From Fimenecus sp045531435 (lineage in GTDB: Bacteria > Bacillota > Clostridia > Oscillospirales > Acutalibacteraceae), in assembly GCA_045531435.1 (NCBI GenBank), contig JAZSDZ010000062.1, positions 1 through 17,986 on the forward strand: 17,986 bases of DNA. Direction: 5' to 3'. The notes under the pieces are model-generated. The model was given only the letters and a program-made list of their open reading frames with translations, searched no databases and had not been told where the DNA came from. Shown here piece after piece: positions 11,783-17,986 of the stretch. How positions within the stretch are numbered: position 1 is the stretch's first letter; each line of letters starts with the position of its first letter. The position numbers and the translations under genes are program-made.

Positions 11783-12277
11783 TTATTTAAGTATTTTGCA
11801 GATTTTTTCAACAGTTTGTTCAACATTGGAATTGTTTAAATCAAGGATATAATCCGCATATTTTTCATATAACGGATAGCGCTGATTAAAAATATCGTCA
11901 ATGGTCTGTGACTTATCAGCAGCAACACCACGAGTGTTTATATTATCAAGTCTGTTTTTGATTTCAGGAAGTGAAACATTAAGAAAGAAGATTTTTCCAT
12001 TTTCTTTTAGATGCTTCATTGAGTCCTCTCTGAAAACAACACTACCACCTGTTGCAACAACACAGTTATCACAATTAAGTGTCTTTATTGCTTCGCACTC
12101 ACAGTCAAGAAATTTTTCGATTCCGTAAGTATCAATAATAGATTGTAATAATCTTTTTTCCCTCTGTTGAATAATCAAATCAGTATCAACAAAACCGATA
12201 CCAAGTGTTTTTGCAAGTATGACACCAACTGTGCTTTTTCCACAGCCGGGCATACCAATAAGAACTATATTTGACAT
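11783..12277 (-). CDS. aroK: Shikimate kinase family protein (AroK-like, substrate uncertain)
   Basis: 164-residue P-loop kinase of the usual AroK length. Walker A GMPGCGKS at 8-15, the DTD pair at 31-33, GGS at 77-79, a lid with NTRG around 115-118 and a late QRYPLYEKYAD. AroK uses ATP to phosphorylate shikimate on the way to chorismate. Two shikimate-contacting features differ: the conserved FRxxE Arg (Arg58 in E. coli AroK) is Leu here (EKFLDCE, about 55-60), and the lid reads RGVA instead of RPLL. Many clostridial 'shikimate kinases' share the FLD-x-E and RG forms, so the exact substrate may differ. The start is three bases after the pfkA stop (TGATTTATG) with no Shine-Dalgarno, pointing to coupled translation with pfkA. 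Confidence 0.78.
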   Translation of the reverse strand: MSNIVLIGMPGCGKSTVGVILAKTLGIGFVDTDLIIQQREKRLLQSIIDTYGIEKFLDCECEAIKTLNCDNCVVATGGSVVFREDSMKHLKENGKIFFLNVSLPEIKNRLDNINTRGVAADKSQTIDDIFNQRYPLYEKYADYILDLNNSNVEQTVEKICKILK

Positions 12278-12280
12278 AAA

Positions 12281-13243
12281 TCAGATTGAGATTTCGTGAG
12301 CAATCTTATACATATCAAGGTCAAGTGACTTTTTCATATTAAGAGCTTCAAAAATATCATAGTCAACAATTTCGTCGTGTTGCATAGCAATAACTCTGTT
12401 ACCGATACCTTCCTTAAGAAGCTCAACAGCCTTATGACCCATAAGAGAAGCAGTTACTCTGTCACGAACTGTAGGATGACCACCACGCTGAACGTGACCA
12501 AGAATTGTTGCACGTGATTCAACACCTGTTTCATTTTCAATTCTCTTTGCCATTTCTTCAACGCCACCGATACCCTCAGCAACAACAATGATGAAATGTC
12601 TCTTACCTGTCAACTGTGTTCTCTTCATTCTGTCGATGACATCACGCTGGAAGTCATATTCAACTTCAGGAATAAGAATTGTAGTTGCACCACAAGCAAT
12701 ACCTGCATTAAGTGCAATATAACCTGCACGTCTGCCCATAACCTCCACAACTGTGCAACGGTCGTGAGATTCAGATGTATCACGAAGTCTGTCAACCATC
12801 TGGAGAACTGTATTCATAGCTGTATCGTAACCGATTGTATAATCACTACAAGCAATATCATTGTCGATTGTTCCAGGAACACCAACACAAGGAAGTCCGC
12901 GAAGAGATAAGTCACGAGCGCCTCTGAATGAGCCGTCGCCACCAATAACAACGATACCGTCAAGTCCAACATCTTTTGACACTTTAAGTGCTTTCTGAAG
13001 ACCCTCTTCAGTTTTGAATTCAGGACTTCTTGCAGAATAAAGGAATGTACCGCCACGATTGATAACGTTAGAAACTGAACGAAGGTTCATTTCGAACATA
13101 TCGCCCTGCATAAGACCGTTATAACCTCTTCTGATACCCATTACTCTCATTCCGTTTTCGCAAGCCGTACGAACAACTGAACGAATTGCAGCATTCATGC
13201 CCGGAGCGTCGCCGCCACTTGTAAGAACACCTATAGTTTTCAT
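12281..13243 (-). CDS. pfkA: ATP-dependent 6-phosphofructokinase
   Basis: Glycolytic enzyme converting fructose 6-phosphate and ATP to fructose 1,6-bisphosphate; a cytosolic tetramer. 320 residues, the size of bacterial allosteric PfkA. Signatures: LTSGGDAPGMNAAIRSVVR at 7-25, GGDGS at 101-105 with Gly104, which marks ATP rather than pyrophosphate use, TIDNDI at 125-130 with catalytic Asp127, MGRRAGYIAL and LGHVQRGG. The ATG at 13243 has GGGTGAT upstream. It follows dnaE with a ~90-base gap, an order often seen in Firmicutes, and has its own strong promoter. The AroK-like gene is coupled downstream. Confidence 0.97.
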   Translation of the reverse strand: MKTIGVLTSGGDAPGMNAAIRSVVRTACENGMRVMGIRRGYNGLMQGDMFEMNLRSVSNVINRGGTFLYSARSPEFKTEEGLQKALKVSKDVGLDGIVVIGGDGSFRGARDLSLRGLPCVGVPGTIDNDIACSDYTIGYDTAMNTVLQMVDRLRDTSESHDRCTVVEVMGRRAGYIALNAGIACGATTILIPEVEYDFQRDVIDRMKRTQLTGKRHFIIVVAEGIGGVEEMAKRIENETGVESRATILGHVQRGGHPTVRDRVTASLMGHKAVELLKEGIGNRVIAMQHDEIVDYDIFEALNMKKSLDLDMYKIAHEISI

Positions 13244-13292
13244 TTTATCACCCTTTATCAGTATTTACTAATTATTTCCACATTGAATATAC

Positions 13293-13321
13293 ATAATACC
13301 ATAAGAAACAACAAATTGCAA
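13293..13321 (-). promoter_or_regulatory. Extended -10 promoter of pfkA
   Basis: Minus strand: TTGCAA (13321-13316), 17 bases, TATTAT (13298-13293), with TG one base before the -10 (TGGTATTAT). No terminator is seen between dnaE and this promoter, so some read-through from dnaE is likely. Confidence 0.78.
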
Positions 13322-13349
13322 GTAATATGTCAATTATAATTGTAATATG
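13322..13349. repeat. Palindrome with flanking direct repeats upstream of the pfkA promoter
   Basis: CAATTATAATTG (13331-13342) is a perfect 12-bp palindrome. It is flanked by GTAATATG at 13322-13329 and 13342-13349, a direct repeat with a 20-bp period, adjoining the -35 box. The palindrome spans the dnaE stop codon (13334-13336). The position suits an activator or repressor site; AT-rich chance is possible. Confidence 0.4.
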
Positions 13350-16300
13350 ACATTTTGCGTTCCTGCTATATCCTTTAATCTGTATAATAAGTCATCATCA
13401 ACAGATACTTTTTTGCACGGAAAATACTTTTTGCTGTTTGCAAAATAGAAATATAATGGTATATTGCCCTGGTTTGCTGAAGATACAATTTCATTACAGC
13501 TTATATAAATAGGAGATGTCTCATTTTCGACTCTTATGAAAAGACCTATTTTTTTGCTATTATTACTCTTGATATTTTCTGCAGAGTCCATAAAGTCGAG
13601 AATAATTTTCGGATTTTCCTCTTCCTTTACAGATAATCGACCACCAATCATAACCGCATTTCCATTATATATAATATTGGAATATTTTGTAAAAAGTTTT
13701 GGGAAAATAATAATTTCAATTGAACCTTTTATATCTTCAACAGTAACAAAAGCCATTGTATCCCCTGCTTTTGTCTGTTTTCTTGTAATATTACTTATTA
13801 TGCCCATAATTTTAACGGAAAACGAATCAACATATTTTGAGTTGTAATCGTTATCAGCATTTAAAATGTCGCCGATAGTATCACATTTTAATTTTTCTGC
13901 CAACTGAAGATAGTCCTCCATTGGATGAGCAGAAATATAAAGTCCTGTGATTTCCTTTTCCATCATCAATCTTGTCTGTAACGGAAAATCATCTATTCTT
14001 TTCATTACATATTCGGATTCTGACGAATCGTTATTCATTAAATCGAAAAAGCCAATCTGACCATCAAGATTTTTTCGCCTTGCACTGTCAATATGGTCAA
14101 TGATTTCAGGTAAATTAATAAGCATTTCATGACGATTACTTCCAAGTCCGTCAAGTGCGCCACTTTTAATAAGTCCTTCAACTGCACGACGGTTAAAGCC
14201 TTTTCCGTGAACTCGTTTGCAGAAGGTGTAGAAGGATGTGAATTTACCGTTGACTCTTCTTTCGTTGATAATTGTATCAATGAAATCGTGGCCTAAATTT
14301 TTAATGGCAAGAAGACCAAACATTACGGTTTTGCCATCATCACCTACTGTAAAAGTTTTATTACTCACATTCACATCAGGGTTTATAATTTTAATTTTAT
14401 TTCGCTTACAATCATCAATATATCCTGAAACCTTTGTGGCATTATCAAGCACACTTGTTAAAAGTGATGCCATAAATTCACTTGGATAGTATGTTTTAAG
14501 ATATGCTGTCATATATGCCACAACAGCATATGCAGCAGCGTGAGATTTGTTGAAAGCATAAGAAGCAAATGATGACATATCATCAAAAATTTCATTTGCA
14601 ATTTTATTTTCAATGCCGTTTTTAAGGCAACCTTCAAGGAAGAATGTTCTCTCCTCTTCCATAACCTTGTGCTTTTTCTTTGACATTGCACGACGGACAA
14701 TATCAGCACGACCCAAAGAATATCCTGCCAACGAACGGAAAATCTGCATTACTTGTTCCTGATAGACCATGCAACCGTAGGTCACATCAAGAATATTTTT
14801 AAGCATTGGTGTTTTATACTTAATATACTGTGGGTTATGTCTGTTCTGAATATATGTGTCAATTGAGTCCATAGGACCCGGTCGGTACAATGAAATAACA
14901 GCGATAATATCTTCAAGATTTGTGGGTTTAAGTCGCATAAACACACTTCTCATACCACTTGATTCACATTGGAAAACACCATCAGTCTGTCCGTTTGTGA
15001 AAAGTGAATAGACATTTTTGTCATCATAAGGAATTTTATCAATCTGAAAGTCAGGATTTTTCTTTTGAACCATTTTAACGCAATCGTTGATAACAGTCAA
15101 AGTACGAAGTCCCAAAAAGTCCATTTTTAAAAGACCAAGCTCTTCAATTGTGGTCATTGTAAACTGAGTTACAACTGACTCATCATTACAAGCAAGTGGC
15201 ACATAATCGCTGACAGGTCGGTCAGTAATAACAATACCTGCTGCGTGAGTTGAGGAATTTCGAGGCATACCCTCAACACTTTTTGCAGTATCAATTAAGT
15301 TTTTAATCTGTATATCACTATCGTACAAGATTTTTAACTCTTCACTTTCAGTAAGTGCTTTTTCGATTGTAATACCTAATGTTCTCGGGATTTTCTTTGC
15401 AACATTATCAACGGTTGAATAAGGCAGTCCCATTGCCCTGCCAACATCACGGATAGCAGCACGGGCAGCCATTGTACCAAAGGTTATAATCTGTGCAACG
15501 TGGTCAGAGCCATATTTGTCAATAACATAGTCAATAACTTCCTGTCGTCTCTCATAGCAGAAGTCAACATCAATATCAGGCATACTGACTCTGTCAGGAT
15601 TTAAAAATCGTTCAAAAATAAGATTGTATTTTATAGGGTCAATATTAGTAATTCCCATACAGTATGCACAGATACTACCTGCACCTGAGCCACGACCGGG
15701 ACCAACAGGAATACCGTGGTCACGGGCATACTGAATAAAGTCAGCAACTATAAGGAAATAATCAACATAACCCATATTGCTTATAACAGAAAGCTCGTAT
15801 TCAAGTCTGTCAATATATAATTTATCGGGATTTTCACCGTATCTTTTTCTTAAACCGGCATAGCATTTCTCTTTGAAATAATCGTAGTGAGAATATCCGT
15901 CAGGGACTTGGAAATTAGGTAATTTTGTGTTACCGAATTCAAAGTCGAAGTTACACATATCGGCAATTTTTTGAGTATTATCAATTGCCTCCTGTGTTTT
16001 TGAGAACAACTCGCGCATTTCATCTTCAGTTTTAAGATAGAAATTATCACTTGTAAATTCAAGGGAATTTTCCTCGTCAACAGTATGGTTTGTGGCTATA
16101 CAAATAAGAATTTTCTGAATGTATGCATCTTCTTTGTTCACATAATGAACATCATTTGTAGCAACAAGAGGAATTCCTGTTTCATTTGAAAGTCTTATAA
16201 GTCCTTCGTTGACTGCGATTTGTTCAGGAATACCGTGATTCTGCATTTCAAGGTAGTAATTGCCTTCACCAAAAAGATTTGAATACCAAAGAGCTGTTTC

Positions 16301-16765
16301 TTTGGCCTTTAAATACTCATTATTTACAATAAGCTTTGGAATTTCACCTGCAAGACAAGCTGAAAGTGCAATAAGTCCCTCGTGATAATTTTCTAACAAT
16401 TCTCGGTCAATACGAGGCTTTGTGTAAAAGCCGTCAACCCAAGCAGAAGAGACGAGTTTTATAAGATTTTTATAGCCTGTTTCATTTTTGCAAAGCAAAA
16501 CAAGATGGTGACGATTAGAGTCAATTCCATGAACCTTATTAAATCGTGAACGACTTGCAACATAGACTTCACAGCCAATAACAGGCTTGATTCCGTGCTT
16601 TTTAGCAGTTTTATAGAAATCGACTGCACCAAATAAATTACCGTGGTCAGTAATCGAGAGAGCAGTCTGTCCTCGTTCCTTTGCAGCAGAACAAAGCCTG
16701 TCTAAACGACAAGCTCCGTCAAGTAAGCTGTATTCAGTATGCACATGCAAATGAACGAAGGACAT
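13334..16765 (-). CDS. dnaE: DNA polymerase III subunit alpha (DnaE type)
   Basis: Replicative polymerase subunit of 1143 residues. The N-terminal PHP domain opens with FVHLHVHTEYSLLDG (3-17) and has SITDHGN at 37-43. The polymerase core shows VGPGRGSGAGS at 354-364, PDIDVDF at 396-402 with catalytic Asp399 and Asp401, and KMDFLGLRTL with the third catalytic Asp at 549. Finger motifs (YRPGPMDSI, YQEQVMQI, FNKSHAAAYA) follow, then a helix-hairpin-helix region and a C-terminal OB fold (VKIMGIISNITRKQTKAGDTMA). There is no inserted exonuclease, so it is DnaE rather than PolC; Clostridia usually have both, with DnaE extending primers. ATG 16765 follows AGAGGTAAT. It starts 11 bases after lysA, in the same operon. 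Confidence 0.97.
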   Translation of the reverse strand: MSFVHLHVHTEYSLLDGACRLDRLCSAAKERGQTALSITDHGNLFGAVDFYKTAKKHGIKPVIGCEVYVASRSRFNKVHGIDSNRHHLVLLCKNETGYKNLIKLVSSAWVDGFYTKPRIDRELLENYHEGLIALSACLAGEIPKLIVNNEYLKAKETALWYSNLFGEGNYYLEMQNHGIPEQIAVNEGLIRLSNETGIPLVATNDVHYVNKEDAYIQKILICIATNHTVDEENSLEFTSDNFYLKTEDEMRELFSKTQEAIDNTQKIADMCNFDFEFGNTKLPNFQVPDGYSHYDYFKEKCYAGLRKRYGENPDKLYIDRLEYELSVISNMGYVDYFLIVADFIQYARDHGIPVGPGRGSGAGSICAYCMGITNIDPIKYNLIFERFLNPDRVSMPDIDVDFCYERRQEVIDYVIDKYGSDHVAQIITFGTMAARAAIRDVGRAMGLPYSTVDNVAKKIPRTLGITIEKALTESEELKILYDSDIQIKNLIDTAKSVEGMPRNSSTHAAGIVITDRPVSDYVPLACNDESVVTQFTMTTIEELGLLKMDFLGLRTLTVINDCVKMVQKKNPDFQIDKIPYDDKNVYSLFTNGQTDGVFQCESSGMRSVFMRLKPTNLEDIIAVISLYRPGPMDSIDTYIQNRHNPQYIKYKTPMLKNILDVTYGCMVYQEQVMQIFRSLAGYSLGRADIVRRAMSKKKHKVMEEERTFFLEGCLKNGIENKIANEIFDDMSSFASYAFNKSHAAAYAVVAYMTAYLKTYYPSEFMASLLTSVLDNATKVSGYIDDCKRNKIKIINPDVNVSNKTFTVGDDGKTVMFGLLAIKNLGHDFIDTIINERRVNGKFTSFYTFCKRVHGKGFNRRAVEGLIKSGALDGLGSNRHEMLINLPEIIDHIDSARRKNLDGQIGFFDLMNNDSSESEYVMKRIDDFPLQTRLMMEKEITGLYISAHPMEDYLQLAEKLKCDTIGDILNADNDYNSKYVDSFSVKIMGIISNITRKQTKAGDTMAFVTVEDIKGSIEIIIFPKLFTKYSNIIYNGNAVMIGGRLSVKEEENPKIILDFMDSAENIKSNNSKKIGLFIRVENETSPIYISCNEIVSSANQGNIPLYFYFANSKKYFPCKKVSVDDDLLYRLKDIAGTQNVILQL

Positions 16766-16776
16766 TTTATTACCTC

Positions 16777-17986
16777 TTATTCAGTAACTTTTTTATAAAA
16801 ATCAAAGCAATCGAATGTTGCGAAATAGTCTGCAGGAGTTTCTGCACGACGAATCATCTGGAAGCTTCCGTCTTCCTTAAGAAGAATTTCCGCTGACTTT
16901 AGTTTACCGTTATAATTGTAACCCATAGCGAATCCGTGAGCACCTGTATCGTGGATAAAGAGCAAATCACCCATATCGATTTTTGGTAACATTCTGTCGA
17001 TTGCAAATTTATCACAATTTTCGCAAAGTGAACCTGTTACATCATATTTATAATCGCAAGGCTCATTTTCCTTACCCATAACTGTAATATGGTGATATGC
17101 ACCGTAAATTGCAGGACGCATAAGGTTTACTGCACAAGCATCAACACCGATATATTCCTTATGTGTATGCTTTTCGTTAATTGCACGAGTTACAAGTCCA
17201 CCGTATGGAGCTAACATAAATCTACCAAGTTCAGTATAAATTGCAACATCATCCATTCCTGCAGGAACAAGAACTTCGTTATATACCTTTTCAACGCCTG
17301 CACCGATTGCGAAGATGTCATTGCCTTCCTGGTCAGGACGATAAGGGATACCGATACCACCTGAAAGGTTAATGAATTTAATGTGAGCACCTGTTTCTTC
17401 CTTAAGCTTTACTGCAACTTCAAAAAGAGTCTTTGCAAGTGTTGGATAATAATCATTTGTTACTGTGTTACTTGCAAGGAAAGCGTGAATACCAAATTCT
17501 TCAACGCCCTTTGACTTCATAATCCTGAATGCTTCAAAAAGCTGTTCAGTTGTCATACCGTACTTTGCGTCACCAGGGTTGTCCATAATGTTATTTGCAA
17601 TTGAGAAATATCCACCCGGATTATAACGACAAGAAAGCTTCTTTGGAAGATAACCTAATGTCTTTTCAAGAATGTCGATATGTGTAATATCGTCAAGGTT
17701 GATAATTGCACCTAAATCGTCTGCAAACTTAAATTCTTCAGGTGGTGTGTCGTTTGATGAGAACATAATGTCATCACCTACTGCTCCGATTGCCTTGGAA
17801 AGCATAAGCTCTGTTTTTGATGAACAGTCAAAACCACAGCCATAATCTCTTAAAATGTTAATGAGGAATGGGTTTGGAGTTGCTTTAACTGCGAAATATT
17901 CCTTAAAACCTTTATTCCAAGCAAATGCTTTTTTAAGATTTTCAGCATTTTTACGGATTCCTGCTTCATCATAAAGGTGGAAAGGT
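16777..17986 (-). CDS. lysA: Diaminopimelate decarboxylase (5' end outside the window)
   Basis: PLP enzyme of fold-type III that decarboxylates meso-diaminopimelate to lysine. 402 residues are visible; the frame is open to the window edge, and only about 20 N-terminal residues appear to be missing, so an internal ATG at 17805 is not the true start. The PLP lysine lies in YFAVKATPNP (visible residue 34). GGIGIPY (phosphate-binding glycine loop), ELGRFMLAPYGGLVTR, GSLCENCDKFA (Cys from the second subunit's active site) and the C-terminal GYNYNGKLKSAEILL are family-typical. The form with CENCD and HDTGAHGFAMGYNYNG is the clostridial branch. It is followed directly by dnaE. Some members of this fold act on other amino acids, but the neighbourhood does not suggest one. 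Confidence 0.92.
   Translation of the reverse strand, partial: PFHLYDEAGIRKNAENLKKAFAWNKGFKEYFAVKATPNPFLINILRDYGCGFDCSSKTELMLSKAIGAVGDDIMFSSNDTPPEEFKFADDLGAIINLDDITHIDILEKTLGYLPKKLSCRYNPGGYFSIANNIMDNPGDAKYGMTTEQLFEAFRIMKSKGVEEFGIHAFLASNTVTNDYYPTLAKTLFEVAVKLKEETGAHIKFINLSGGIGIPYRPDQEGNDIFAIGAGVEKVYNEVLVPAGMDDVAIYTELGRFMLAPYGGLVTRAINEKHTHKEYIGVDACAVNLMRPAIYGAYHHITVMGKENEPCDYKYDVTGSLCENCDKFAIDRMLPKIDMGDLLFIHDTGAHGFAMGYNYNGKLKSAEILLKEDGSFQMIRRAETPADYFATFDCFDFYKKVTE

Noticed and set aside
17744..17805. ATG at 17805 as the start of lysA
   Set aside because: The upstream frame encodes the PLP-lysine motif YFAVKATPNP and other conserved family sequence up to the window edge, so the gene is simply cut by the window.

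Overview
The window is an AT-rich stretch from a Gram-positive, spore-forming member of the Clostridia, most likely a Ruminococcaceae/Oscillospiraceae-type gut or rumen anaerobe. This rests on strong GGAGG ribosome binding sites, a SpoIVB sporulation protease, a neighbouring site-2 protease of SpoIVFB type, the paired radical-SAM/DUF2344 genes, the dnaE-pfkA neighbourhood and a GH5 glycosidase. I cannot name a species. Every supported gene is on the minus strand, so transcription runs from high to low coordinates. I found no tRNA, rRNA, CRISPR array, insertion sequence or phage gene.

Layout in transcription order: (1) lysA (5' end outside the window) and dnaE, 11 bases apart. (2) pfkA with its own extended -10 promoter, then a shikimate-kinase-family gene, closed by a strong terminator. 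(3) spoIVB, alone between two terminators, with a TTG start behind a near-perfect Shine-Dalgarno. (4) A likely four-gene unit: ilvD, a membrane-anchored NERD-domain protein, a 96-residue single-pass membrane protein (candidate shortened SpoIVFA) and an M50 protease (SpoIVFB-like). (5) B12-binding-type radical SAM protein, its DUF2344 partner and an MFS transporter, all overlapping, behind a clear promoter. (6) An XRE regulator and a small protein that shares its C-terminal domain, overlapping by four bases. (7) rplS with a structured leader and a terminator. (8) prmA, preceded by an unusual repeat-flanked, highly foldable spacer and followed by a terminator. (9) The 5' part of a secreted GH5-family glycosidase with a consensus promoter and a palindromic operator candidate.

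Most of the genes are housekeeping (lysine and branched-chain amino acid synthesis, glycolysis, replication, ribosome). The most notable feature is that the signal protease SpoIVB and a pared-down SpoIVFA/SpoIVFB-like pair lie within about 5 kb, separated only by ilvD and the NERD gene. In Bacillus these proteins form the forespore-to-mother-cell checkpoint that activates sigma-K. The small membrane partner starts inside a long hairpin that would hide its ribosome binding site, which suggests its translation depends on the upstream gene. A second item is the ~165-base spacer between rplS and prmA: it carries a 14-base direct repeat and several mutually exclusive pairings, and is explained by no gene.
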